Source: Symsagittifera roscoffensis
Taxonomy: Eukaryota > Xenacoelomorpha > Acoela > Convolutidae
Assembly (NCBI RefSeq): GCF_963678635.1
Contig: NC_087068.1
Span: 35,785,436-35,849,435 of the forward strand
DNA: 64,000 bases
Direction: 5' to 3'
Below, piece after piece: positions 49,601 through 57,205 of this stretch; position 1 is the stretch's first letter; each line of letters begins with the position of its first letter. A model generated the notes under the pieces. That model was not told the DNA's origin and made no database searches. It saw only the letters and a list, made by a program, of their open reading frames with translations. Made by a program: the position numbers and the translations under genes.

Positions 49601-52600
49601 ACACTTATGTAATACCGTCCAGGTTCTGTTTGGCTTTCGGATGACTCGTTCATCCATCCTTTCGAACAAAGTCCTCTCCGTCAACTTGTTATCCCTCCTG
49701 TCCGAGAGCCATCCACCACACGTGAACACCTGCTGAATACATGTCTCCGGACAGTACACTATGACGTCATCCACGAATGTCTCCTGCGAGTGGTCCTTGA
49801 GTCCGATGCACAGTTGAGTCAGAGGACTGGGATTGTCGCAGGTGAGAGTGTAAGTCACTTTGTCAGATGAGGCGAAGTCGTCTTTGATGAACAGTTTGGG
49901 AGAAGACACTTGCAGGTATCCATCTGAGCATCAGGTTTTCTTTTTTTGCAAACACATCGTGACAAAACATTACATTTTTTGCTAAATTCATCTAAACTTC
50001 TTGCTAAATCGCTAATGGTCATTCGAACTCGAGATAGCGACTTTTTGGAAATCTTAAGATGGCAGAAACATGAGAAGATAATTAGTTATCTTTGAAGATT
50101 TTTGTGTTTTTAAGGAAATCATTTTTATGTCATTTATTTGCACGCGCCTTGATTGTTTCTGAAACCAAACAATCAATGCGCACGCAAATAAATGACATCA
50201 AAAATAATTTCTCTAAAGTCTCAAAAACTTTCTTGATAAAAATCTAATCTAGGTGTGTAATAAGTGTGTTTTAAGGTTTTTCGATTTGTGAGCGTTAGGC
50301 GTTATAAACATTTGAACAACTCGCCCATTTCGCCTGTCTTCTGTTCTCCGTAGAGGATGACATAGAGACATGTGCACTTGTCTGTTGAGTCCAGTCGCTG
50401 TTTCTCCAGATTGGTCTTCACAGTGATGACAAAAGTGTTCGCAGTCGACTTCAGTCCGTCCCCGTCAGTCAAATCATCTGCCATGTCTTCGAACCCAGTC
50501 GGCCTGACCACAAAATTATTCAGTGAAAGTATGAGAGTTTTATGGCATCCTTATTTTGAAGCTAACTTTTTGTTTGTAACATCAAAAAATTTGAAACTTG
50601 CAACCACTTGAATTGAACCTAAAAACGCCAACTACCATACATCCCGTAACAATATTAGGGAAGGGTGGTTTTTCAGGAGAGTTTTCTAAGCGCGCCTTGG
50701 GCGTCAATTTTCTAATAGATTTGGGTCGGTACGCCGAAAATATCTTTTTTTTTGGTCAAAGCCCAATAAAAACTGGCACAAGGACAGTGTTTTCAAATAT
50801 TCGGCCGCGGGTCCGAATAGTGTTTCGAAAGAGCTAGAAACATCAGTGGGGTCGCCCTGATATAAAGTTCAACAAAATTCCAACTAACTTGAGGACACAA
50901 CTGATGCTGCCGTCGTCCCTATCAGAAGAAAGCCACCTTCTACACTCAAACTCATACACTCTCCTGGGCGCATCTAGCTGGTCCAGAATGACCTTGTCCA
51001 CGAACCACTCTGGCCTGTCTCCCCTTCTGTCATGACTCAGTCGCATCTGGCGCACGAAACCCCCGAGGAAGGGAGTGCTGATAGAGAATTCGGATACGAT
51101 GCCTGGAAAAGCGCGAATCATAATTGCAAATATATATATTTCAAATCACAATGTCGCAACATGAAGGTTAACTATGTATAGAAATGGTGTAGAATTGAGT
51201 ATGAAAGGTATAGTATTAAATCACCCTGTTCAAAACAAGTTCCGTCATTTTGGAGAAGAATTTCGTCTGAGTGACCAGTACTCCCGAAGAGGACGATGAA
51301 AGCATTCGCACTAGTCCCATGGTCCCTCCCTTTCCCAGTGAACACTGTGACCTTGAACCTGTTGCACTTCAAGCACTCCAGAGGGTTTGTGGAGACTCTC
51401 AGGTCAGTTGGGTTTCCAAACTGGGACACACAGTCGGAACATGCGGCGTAGTAAACGACGTTCGGTCTAGATCTGACTTTGATGGCGAGTCGTTCCAGGA
51501 ACCAATCAGAGGCCGTTGGGTCGTCCTCGAGAAGTTTGATTCGGACTTTGATGATGTCGTCTAATTCTTTGGCTTCCATCGTGAAAACATCCGTTTTGGA
51601 TGGCTGAAAGTAGGCTATTTTTTTTGCTTTGCCTGTTGTTGTGATTTGGATCGGTAAATGATTTTCAAAAATGTTTTCTTGGAAGTCAATGGTTCTTCAC
51701 GTTACCTGGAAAATGTCATCACTGTTTCTTTCTAGAATGAGTGGACCAGTGTCAGAGGTGGTCGAATAGAGAGTAATAGCTACGTTTGCGCAGGTCCCGT
51801 CATTAGCACCCGAACCTCAAACACAACAGAAACCAATTTTATTTGTGGTTTTTGCTTTTGGCAGAGAGTCTATGAAAAGCTATCAAGCCTGTCTAAGCAC
51901 AGTTCGTTTCTTTTGTTTTCCCACCTTACAGACTGTTGTTTTGCTGAGTGAAGCTCTTTTTTTTGCGACTAAAGGCCGTTTTTTTTGCGTTTTGACATTT
52001 CGTATGGTATCATTATTGCAACCAAAATTGGCCAGGGTTGGCAGACCTGAAACTAGAGGCCAAGTAAGACCTTGTCATCGCACACTACCCCGGGTTGACC
52101 TCCATAAAATGGTGTCGATGTTTAATTGTTTGTTTCTAACTTAAGTGTCAATTTTGTGTTTATAGAGAACTGTTTCAGAGGCTGATGTCGTGACTAGAAG
52201 ACAAGAATCCCGTAAAAATATTGCCCGAATAGACGGACAAAATCCAGATTTTTCGGTGGACTGTTTCTGGTTTTTGGATTATTCAGCTCGCTATCAGGTT
52301 TCTTTAAAATTTTCCTTCTGAGGCATTCCCGCCCGGTATGGATTCTCCCTTGGATAAGAATAAGAACTGCTTTGCTTTCTCAGCAAGGGAGGAGAATTTA
52401 CTGATAGAAAACATTTTTCTCTGGTTTTTCTTCTCTGTTAAGAGACTGCTCGTTGTACGGGATAGGATTTAAAACAATTTTTGCCTCATTTAGCTGGATT
52501 TATAATTGCTTAGAAATACTAATCAAAAATTTTTCATATATGAAAAAGTTCTAATTTCACAATTCCCATTTATGAAAAAAATGCTAGTCATACAATTTCC

Positions 52601-54336
52601 ATATATGAAAAAATGCTAGTCATACAATTTCCATATATGAACAAATACTAATCATAGACCTTTCATTCAGTTTTCTGTACGTATGGAATTGCATGGAAAG
52701 TGTATGGCTAGCCTTTTTCCATATATGAAAATTGTATGACTAGCATTAGTGATCAACCCGGGATCATTGCCATGGCAGGGGGTCAAATACAGGGGATCGA
52801 ATTTCCTCTAAAATGTGTGGTCTGAAAAATTAGTTAGTTATTTAATTTGATCTAAGAATTAATTCAGATCTGGCTCATGAAATTATAATTCTTCAACTTT
52901 TCCTCTTCTTTCTTCAATTTTTTTAAATACTTTTCAAGTTTTATCTGGCGCGGATTTTCTCCATTTGCTAGCAGATTGGCTAAAATGATGGAAGCTTAGT
53001 TACCTGTGACTGAGGTTATCTGGTATAGAGTGAAAGTCTCTTGAATTTGTTTCTGTTCTGACTCTATGATGCAATAGGTTTCTCCCAACTCTGTGTTCCA
53101 CCCTATCCACTGATGACAAGGAAACTTCCACTGTTTTCCTGTTGCTTTGTTCTTGACTGTAACGGTGTCACAGTACCAACACTCGTCGTCAAACGCCTGA
53201 ACGGAAAAGTTTTCTGATTGCTCACGGAATATCGGAGAGTATCGAGTCGACAAGAGAGCGAAGCAACAGAACAAAACTATCAGGATGTATAACGAGCTCG
53301 CCTTATCGACTAACTAAGAAACCTATAAAATCATCACTCTTTAGATGATTTCCAATTAAGAGACGTTAGAATTTAAGCCCAAAATGCCTTTAAGCAAAAT
53401 AGATTACAGCAATGGAGCAAAAAAAAATAAAAAAAAATTGACAAAGATTATTTGCAGCAGTCAAATTAATCAACATATTTGCTGAACTTTGAAACAGAAA
53501 TTTTGTGTCAAATTTTGATCCCAGACATTATCACCCCTCTCACCTGGTCTATGTCCACTTTGATGCTGTGCAACTCTCCTATGTCTTCATTGTGCATTCG
53601 AAATGCAATTGCAGTGCCCTCCCTGAAACACATCTCGTTCGTCTTCTTGGTCACGTGACGTTTGTCCACCAGCCGCTTCTTCACTGACTTCACACCTGTC
53701 TCCCCCTTCATCTGGATGTACACTGGAGCCCTGGTGCCGGATCCTTTTCCAGACCCAGTAGTGACAACTATCTGGAGCAGCATAGGGTCTTATTCGTACG
53801 GGCAATGTCAAAGGAGTTTATTTCAAAATTAAAATTGAGCAGGTTCGCCCCAATTCTTAGCTAACTTTGTAACATCTTTATGCATCTAATTGTGATAATG
53901 CCAGGTCAAAAAAGTTAAAAATGAGCAAACTCCCAAGTCATACTTTGTATGTTGTCAGTTCCTTGCTGCTGTCATCTTGGCTTTTATCGAGACTAGCAGC
54001 AGACTCCCCGTATCCGTGAACAACTAATCGGTCAAAGGTTCTTTCATCTGCCTTCGTTCTTTTGATCTTCCCACTTTTCAGTTCTGGCTTTGACTTTGAA
54101 AAACCATCTTCAAAGTTGGAAGAATTTTGATGAGACGATTGGGAGCGCTTGCGACCGGATTTCTTGCCCTGACTTTTTGATCTGAAAGAAAGTTGAAACA
54201 CTGCAAATATTTACTATTTTCCAAACAAATTTTCAATGAGATAGAAATAACGCTGGAAATAAGGATATTACCGTTGAAAAAATGCGTCCAGCCTTATCCG
54301 CATAAACTCCTCATCCGTGAAATCCTCGTTCAGCAT
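19299..54336 (-). CDS. LOXHD1: LOXHD1-like protein with about 17 PLAT units (22 exons, 2427 aa)
   Basis: LOXHD1 proteins are almost entirely PLAT/LH2 beta-sandwich domains, thought to link membrane and cytoskeletal proteins; the vertebrate protein is needed in hair-cell stereocilia. Exons (minus, 5' to 3'): 54336-54272, 54181-53944, 53771-53544, 53196-53004, 51815-51706, 51603-51225, 51102-50889, 50503-50310, 49923-49616, 49445-49340, 49031-48735, 48595-48423, 48177-47943, 47754-45888, 45520-45371, 45014-44845, 36794-36609, 34701-34408, 34026-33827, 29447-28743, 25965-25350, 19654-19299. All 21 junctions keep frame and total 7284 nt including TGA. Repeated signatures: Y.(I/V).(V/T).TG, G(T)DANVF(L/I)TLFG, (L/I)..(I/V)R(I/V).HDN, W(F/H)L..(I/V).V, F.C..WL....DD..I.R.L. 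About 15 units are clear, two or three degenerate. The basic Ser/Lys-rich N-terminus precedes PLAT1, as in human LOXHD1 (2211 aa, 15 PLATs). No signal peptide or membrane segment seen. The start has an in-frame TAA upstream. Confidence 0.93.
19655..25349 (-). other. PLAT gene intron 21 (5.7 kb)
   Basis: AT-rich. No coding exon, large repeat array or RNA gene recognised on either strand. Short open frames here lack splice signals and family similarity. Confidence 0.6.
25350..25965 (-). CDS. LOXHD1: PLAT gene exon 21: end of PLAT15, divergent PLAT16, start of PLAT17
   Basis: GLGASWHLKEVIVRN, FACDKWLSRSEDDKQISREL; then a weakly PLAT-like unit (FRAVISLKPSAKNSKYPNGN, LTFQLKSYGKETGLVEIPV), lacking the usual turn and W-L motif; then YEIKVFTGSKIGAG. 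Phase 1 end. Confidence 0.92.
26600..27800. repeat. Diverged tandem monomers, 150-190 bp (PLAT intron 20)
   Basis: The landmark (G)GAAAAGTCAA and its variants recur at about 26780, 26929, 27089, 27245, 27412 and 27600. Each is followed by a TTTTTGACCGTTTTTT-like block and then a GAAGCTCCCCTGCATNAGCGGCTA-like block. Related monomers lie at 9590-10340 in SPOP intron 5. Confidence 0.7.
28743..29447 (-). CDS. LOXHD1: PLAT gene exon 20: end of PLAT13, PLAT14, first half of PLAT15
   Basis: 705 nt, phase 0 both ends. MNEWIGASKGGGKLEKTL; PLAT14 from YLLTVHTGDKFQAGTDCRIT to YRTGWFLEKIVAQ and FSYNDWLNS; PLAT15 from YEVSVSTSDKRGAGTDANVN to LGQLQKVRIWHDNS. Donor GTAAGT. Confidence 0.94.
29588..30383. 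mobile_element. Outer copy of the same family, split by the 29864-30261 insertion
   Basis: CAGGCGCAGATCTAGAAATT at 29588 is a left end of the family, and the matching right part (AATCAATTTGGTCGACCTAA to GGATCCGCC) is found at about 30323-30383, after the intact inner copy. This reads as one element inserted into another. Confidence 0.6.
29864..30261. mobile_element. hAT-like non-autonomous element, 398 bp, 8-bp TSD
   Basis: Termini CAGGGGCAGATTTAGG and CCTAGATCCGCCCCTG are inverted repeats. Flanks CCTTAAAC (29856-29863) and CCTTAGAC (30262-30269) are an 8-bp TSD with one mismatch. CAGGGGC-type ends and 8-bp TSD fit hAT. The interior carries the GGGAGCGCGCGCC family blocks; no coding capacity. 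Confidence 0.85.
31562..31810. repeat. GC-rich tandem repeat cluster, copy 1 (about 60-bp units)
   Basis: Four imperfect units of the form GG-CCACCGGGATGCGG-GGCC-GCCGAGTAAAGGCTATAAATTTAGTTTATAGAATA. The GC-rich halves stand out sharply against AT-rich surroundings and can form local hairpins. Confidence 0.75.
32548..32948. repeat. Direct repeat of about 70 bp flanking a GC-rich cluster
   Basis: CTAATTTCCATCGGACCTCAACGC at about 32548 and CTAATTTCCAATGGGACCTC at about 32878 start two segments that both continue to GCATCCAATCAACA.TGTTAATTATTGG. Confidence 0.7.
32690..32865. repeat. GC-rich repeat cluster, copy 2
   Basis: Same order of blocks as 31562-31810: GGCGGC.AGGAGGTGGGGGCC, GGGCCCTCGGGATG, GCCGCC...AAAGGCTACAAAGTTAG. 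About 1.12 kb from copy 1, so a larger diverged duplication. Confidence 0.7.
33827..34026 (-). CDS. LOXHD1: PLAT gene exon 19: second half of PLAT13
   Basis: SVRRVDVSHDGLGEGQDWFI, DSVEVNIPQMGKNYIFK. Donor AAG|GTGCGT, phase 0. Confidence 0.92.
34408..34701 (-). CDS. LOXHD1: PLAT gene exon 18: end of PLAT12, start of PLAT13
   Basis: VVGAAWFLGKIEVE, FFCERWLSKQDDDKKIERTL, then LYYVKVNTGREQDMGTNASA and FVNLFGADGSNT. Phase 1 both ends. Confidence 0.94.
34771..35243. repeat. Direct repeat pair of about 110 bp in PLAT intron 17
   Basis: GATTGTCTTATATTTCACAG at 34771 and GATTGTCTTATAATTCACAG at 35129 begin two similar segments that both end in CAGTCGATTC(G/A)AGCATAG and GTACCAAAA. Diverged duplication, 358 bp apart. 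Confidence 0.75.
35624..36344. repeat. 22-bp minisatellite (about 32 units) in PLAT intron 17
   Basis: Unit TTCGACTCATGATTCGACCCTG repeated head-to-tail for about 720 bp, with ordered variants (GATTCG/GACTCG/GAGTCG and CCCTG/CCGTG/CCCGG). TCGACTCATGAGTCGA variants are perfect 16-bp palindromes; the common form has one mismatched pair. Confidence 0.96.
36609..36794 (-). CDS. LOXHD1: PLAT gene exon 17: PLAT12
   Basis: GAGTDANVFLTLFGDLGDTG, then LEAADLGQLYKCFVRHDNK: the most canonical PLAT segment in the gene. Donor G|GTGAGC. Confidence 0.94.
36795..44844 (-). other. PLAT gene intron 16 (8 kb, satellite-filled)
   Basis: No coding exon seen. Most of it (about 37540-44350) is a tandem satellite of roughly 1.25-kb units; the rest is AT-rich single-copy-looking sequence. 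Confidence 0.75.
37540..44350. repeat. Satellite array, about 1.25-kb unit, six landmark copies
   Basis: The landmark GCAAAATT(A/G)GGTACCACAAA occurs at about 37855, 38774, 40035, 41714, 42948 and 44260 (spacings 919, 1261, 1679, 1234, 1312). A second landmark, TTGTTAGGACTATGATCGGAA, recurs with ACAGTAACTGGTTATCC. All copies have the same orientation. Units differ by indels and many substitutions. Confidence 0.9.
44845..45014 (-). CDS. LOXHD1: PLAT gene exon 16: end of PLAT11, start of PLAT12
   Basis: RWLARSEDDKATERELNP, then KQYKVHVYTGSVP; donor CCAG|GTTATA, phase 1 before G-A-G-T-D. Confidence 0.9.
45371..45520 (-). CDS. LOXHD1: PLAT gene exon 15: second half of PLAT11
   Basis: IRKIRIGHNNSGFKPGWHLA, WVEIREL and YRFECN, with the R codon split before the R-W-L motif. 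Confidence 0.9.
45888..47754 (-). CDS. LOXHD1: PLAT gene exon 14: very long exon, PLAT7 to PLAT11
   Basis: 1867 nt without an intron. Units begin at IADIGSAFITLIG (PLAT7), YDLTIETGQQGTTGDVFLTL (PLAT8), YDVLIQTGSN..FAINLIGA (PLAT9), LYKVKTFAKS..DVYMHLIG (PLAT10) and YEIRIKTSDSITDGSTDANV (PLAT11). PLAT8-10 are diverged in their second halves: the F-P-C..W-L motif is replaced or missing. The acceptor could also be 12 bases further in (TTGCAG). Ends phase 2. Confidence 0.9.
47943..48177 (-). CDS. LOXHD1: PLAT gene exon 13: end of PLAT6, start of PLAT7
   Basis: IILGHDGKESEHDWLVEEVI, LLFPCGRWISATKHDRHTQI, then YKVRVLTADVP of PLAT7; phase 1. Confidence 0.9.
48423..48595 (-). CDS. LOXHD1: PLAT gene exon 12: PLAT6
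   Basis: GADTSAQASLALVGSKSDSG, then YFAFNCVQLGEIEH. Donor CAC|GTAAGG, phase 0. Confidence 0.88.
48735..49031 (-). CDS. LOXHD1: PLAT gene exon 11: PLAT5, second half, and start of PLAT6
   Basis: QITLSLEDVGTFFKVSLEF, with no W-F-L core and no F-P-C..W-L, so PLAT5 is degenerate. Ends EEYKISIKTSETK, the first strand of PLAT6; phase 1 before G-A-D-T-S. Confidence 0.82.
49340..49445 (-). CDS. LOXHD1: PLAT gene exon 10: PLAT5, first half (degenerate)
   Basis: TEIIGKNEDVEVEGELKLVF, then WGREGRTSMHTIINP; shaped like a PLAT strand pair (KLVFWGREGRT resembles VFLTLFGxxGxT). Acceptor TTTGTTTTAG, phase 1 donor GTAAAT. Confidence 0.75.
49616..49923 (-). CDS. LOXHD1: PLAT gene exon 9: second half of PLAT4
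   Basis: LTQLCIGLKDHSQETFVDDV, VFTCGGWLSDRRDNKLTERT. Ends RKPNRTWT, phase 0 (donor GTATTA). The start is fixed by the split Y codon from exon 8. Confidence 0.85.
50100..50250. repeat. Long fold-back (inverted repeat) in PLAT intron 8
   Basis: Left arm ends TTGATTGTTT at 50158 and right arm starts AAACAATCAA at 50167, with an 8-base loop. Pairing continues through TGTCATTTATTTGC / GCAAATAAATGACA and further outward for about 45 bp near-perfectly, then with interruptions. A transcribed hairpin in the intron is expected. Confidence 0.85.
50310..50503 (-). CDS. LOXHD1: PLAT gene exon 8: first half of PLAT4 (divergent)
   Basis: TANTFVITVKTNLEKQRLDS, then CLYVILYGEQKTGEMGELF. The turn between strands lacks the usual G-T-D-A-N. 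Donor GTTTAT is weak but frame continues into exon 9. Confidence 0.8.
50650..50830. repeat. Partial copy of the GCGCGC dispersed repeat (intron 7)
   Basis: Shares TTTTCTAAGCGCGCCTTGGGCG and the later TTTTTTTGGTCAAAG context with copies at 8945 and 29864; ends are missing. Confidence 0.4.
50889..51102 (-). CDS. LOXHD1: PLAT gene exon 7: rest of PLAT3
   Basis: FVRQMRLSHDRRGDRPEWFV, DKVILDQL and FECRRWLSSDRDDGSI: textbook PLAT second half. Donor AA|GTTAGT, phase 2. Confidence 0.92.
51225..51603 (-). CDS. LOXHD1: PLAT gene exon 6: end of PLAT2, start of PLAT3
   Basis: DWFLERLAIKV, then a Cys-rich variant of the F-P-C..W-L segment (YYAACSDCVSQFG), then FKVTVFTGKGRDHGTSANAF and IVLFGSTGHSDEI of PLAT3. 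Ends phase 1. Confidence 0.9.
51706..51815 (-). CDS. LOXHD1: PLAT gene exon 5: PLAT2 (GTDANV-like turn)
   Basis: After the split G codon: SGANDGTCANVAITLYSTTS, then SDDIFQ. A phase-1 intron directly before the G-A-x-D turn recurs in other PLAT units of this gene. Confidence 0.86.
52089..52762. mobile_element. TIR element, CCCGGGTTGACC family (intron 4 of PLAT gene)
   Basis: Starts CCCGGGTTGACCTCCAT and ends TGATCAACCCGGG, inverted repeats. Subterminal tandem blocks of CATACAATTTCCATATATGAAAAA occur near the right end in both orientations. Same family as 59439-60399. No coding capacity and no clear TSD seen. Confidence 0.7.
53004..53196 (-). CDS. LOXHD1: PLAT gene exon 4: end of PLAT1, start of PLAT2
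   Basis: CWYCDTVTV and WKFPCHQW are the PLAT second-half signature; ends TLYQITSVT, the first strand of PLAT2. Donor CACAG|GTAACT, phase 1. Confidence 0.88.
53544..53771 (-). CDS. LOXHD1: PLAT gene exon 3: first half of PLAT1
   Basis: Begins IVVTTGSGKGSGTRAPVYIQ, a typical PLAT first strand and turn; ends DIGELHSIKVDIDQ. 76 codons, phase 0 to 0. Confidence 0.9.
53944..54181 (-). CDS. LOXHD1: PLAT gene exon 2: basic Ser/Lys-rich N-terminus
   Basis: Acceptor TTTCTTTCAG. Rich in S, K and R (SKSQGKKSGRKRSQSS); low complexity, ending at ELTTYK just before PLAT1, phase 0. Confidence 0.85.
54272..54336 (-). CDS. LOXHD1: PLAT gene exon 1 (start)
   Basis: ATG at 54336-54334: MLNEDFTDEEFMRIRLDAFF, then Q; ends in phase 2 with donor GTAATA. 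An in-frame TAA lies 8 codons upstream, with no AG between it and the ATG, so this ATG is a credible start. An alternative first exon lies at 57206-57372. Confidence 0.75.
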
Positions 54337-54762
54337 TTTAATGGGAGGGGCAAGGTTCGATTAAGCAAAATAAGAAAAATGGTAGCATACAATTTGTATA
54401 CAAATACATCCTAAAAATAATCAATGCTCGTTTTTTTTTCAATTACACATCTTTTTTTATAATATAATCAGCATTTGCAAAGCAATGGCATCTGCAATGT
54501 TTCATAGTGTACACAAAACTGATTTTGAGAAGCAAATAATGAATTCACGATATCAAATCTAAGCATAATGTTGCTTGCTCCGAACGCTCTGGATTTAGTC
54601 AGGGATTTATTTTTGTTTTCAGTTTTGACTACCTGGAATTGTCCCATATCGGCGGAAGAGTTTTCGTACTTAAGTCATTCGAAAAAACTTGTATATAATT
54701 TAGAAGTTTATTCCGAGCAACAATTCATCTGAACAATTATGGCAGTTTGATACAATGCCGTA

Positions 54763-55164
54763 GAGGCCAAACTGTGCATTTCGTGAATGGTAAGCGGATT
54801 CCGCAACAAGCCAAAAACAGAATTGCTACTTTCTTTGATCTTCTTTGCAATTTAGGACTCCAAGGACACAGCTTAAACACTGTATTGCTCAAAATTGCTC
54901 GAAAAGAGGCAATAGCTTTGCGGAACCCACTTTCATTTGCGAACGCACTTAAATTTGAGGACTACATTTATTCATCGCAGCGGTTTCCGCAACAAAACTA
55001 ATGTGCCGACAAACTTTATGTTAAAGGTATTTGTACGCGGAATCCACGGAAATTTTGTGAATGGAATTCACTTACATTTTGCAACATATTTAAATACTTG
55101 TCACTGGAGTCCATGGACATACAAGCACAAAATTGTGCGCCTATCCAGTGCATAGTTTGGCCTC
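54763..55164. mobile_element. TIR element, 402 bp, GAGGCCAAACT ends, upstream of PLAT gene
   Basis: Left end GAGGCCAAACTGTGCA and right end TGCATAGTTTGGCCTC are inverted repeats with one mismatch. GTA occurs directly on both sides (54760-54762 and 55165-55167), a possible 3-bp TSD as in PIF/Harbinger elements. The interior has GCGGATTCCGCAACAA-like repeats. No transposase reading frame. Confidence 0.75.
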
Positions 55165-55167
55165 GTA

Positions 55168-57205
55168 ATGTGGAGAAGTTATATTTTCAGCTGTCTACGT
55201 GTTTTGTTGAACATATTTATTTTTTTTGTTCCGAGTTTTGAATAAAAGATCCAATATAATACTTTGTTTCATCAGATGAATTTCCAGTATTGTAAAAACA
55301 ATTTAAGCAATTCGATGCCTTGAGCTTAAAGTTAAAAGCTTAATTCACCTGCGACCATTTAACTATATAGGACTTTGAAAATTTCCAATTTGGTTGAGTC
55401 GATTTCCACGATATTTTCATTTATTGAATAACGGTTAGCGCTGGCTGCAAATTAACCTGTTCAAAATTTGATCCAAATTTGAGGCTAGCTGATTACTTTA
55501 AAGGTTAAACTAGTAAACAAAATGCACAAAAATTATAATTTTGTACTTCATATTGCATGTAAAACGTTAAAACACAAACAAAAAACTTCGGGCTTTGCAC
55601 GGAATTGAGCAGTCTTGACTTTTTGACTTTCGACAAAAACCTCAACGCATAGATCGATTTTTATTCAGACCATTTTCACAAAGTAAAGACCAGAGTGGAG
55701 ATCAAATCTGTTAGCTACGTTTCATCAAGCGAGTGTTCTAGGGTTTATATCACATGCGTTTTCAGCCTGTGTGGGCTAATCGCCTAATAATTTGGAGACT
55801 TTATCTAGGAAGTTGAAAGCGTAACAGAAAATTATAAGACTCAAACTCTAACACTAACAAAGCCTTAAATGTTCCGACTGTCCGTAAAACTGGTCTCGAA
55901 TAGTTTTTAGTTAATGAAATATTGACAACTGTGAATTTTATGCTGAATTTTATGAATCATGTACGAAATTTTTGTGATCAATTAATTAGCCTGCCTAAAT
56001 TGAATTTGAAACGATTTTGTGGTGCGGGATAGTTGGCCACGCGTAATAAATGCGAGTCAAATTTTTGCAGCATCAAAGTATCATAGCGCTCTTTTAGTCA
56101 TGTGAGTCATTTAAAGAGCTTTTCACAGCGCCCTTTAAGCCAGGGTTGATTAGTGGTAACCTCGCGCTCCTTGACCCGATTAAACGCAATTAAAACACAA
56201 TTTATTGGAACAATCTTGAAAAAGTTAAGCTTGTTGTTTTTGTGAAGTTAGAAAAAAAACTGAAATTTTTATAGACGTTATCCTCTTTTGTTTCTGCCGG
56301 CCAAAGATACAGTCGGAAATTTGATTGACTTGAATGCATTTCAGCGTAAACATGTATAAAAAAAATTGTTAGTTGTTATCAAGTTGTATAACTTTTTAAA
56401 GCACCTTTAGTTGTGATCCTGAATCGAAAGAAAAAACACTTGAGAAAATTTTTTTCTTGTCGTTTTTAACTGATATGAAAATTTTCTTCTAGGCTAATTG
56501 AGACCTACGGTTGGAGTAATGGAGTTGTATCATTTTATGCGAAGGCTAGTATAAGTAACAATGTAAGAATATGGCGCTTTTTTTATAAAGTTGATAACAC
56601 TTAAAAAACACAATAATATAGTAAACATTTCCGGAAAAAGTATTCATTGTTATAAAGTTTTCCCACTCATTTAAGCAAAAATTACTGTTATGATTATAAT
56701 ATTTAATTGAAAGAGTAACGGATGTTTGATTGTGTCAAAAAAAAAAGAAAAAAAAGTAGAAAACTGCTAAATTTAAGTGTGAATTAACCCAAAAAGAACC
56801 AACCATTTAACGTGTTGTTCATATTGTCAAAAAGTGAGAAAAACTATTGAATCTTGAAAATAGTTTGTGAGCCTTATTTAAAAATATTCAAACAAATTGT
56901 TCAATTGGTATCAATCAGTTCTTTTGAATTTAAAACACGTTTGCAAGTTTCTGTTGCTCGAAACATTAGCTTTAAGACTTAAAACTTTTTCTATAATGAA
57001 CCTAAAAATCAAATTGAACCTTACTGATCTTGGTATTGAGTCGCATAAAAGAACAACTTCGCTCAGCAAAATAACTGTCTGAAATTTGGGGAAAATGAAA
57101 GAAGAGGTCTCTCCTTAGACACGTTAAGATGGTCTCCAGAAAGCCCTCGGTAACTCGTAGAAGCAAATTTGTTGTTATTAATTAGTGCTTTTAATTGAAA
57201 CTTAC
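55168..57205. other. AT-rich spacer
   Basis: No gene, RNA or ordered repeat recognised. It may be an intron if the 57206-57372 exon belongs to the PLAT gene. Confidence 0.5.

Noticed and set aside
54747-55155. Overlapping plus-strand open frames
   Set aside because: They coincide with the GAGGCCAAACT TIR element and have no transposase motifs.
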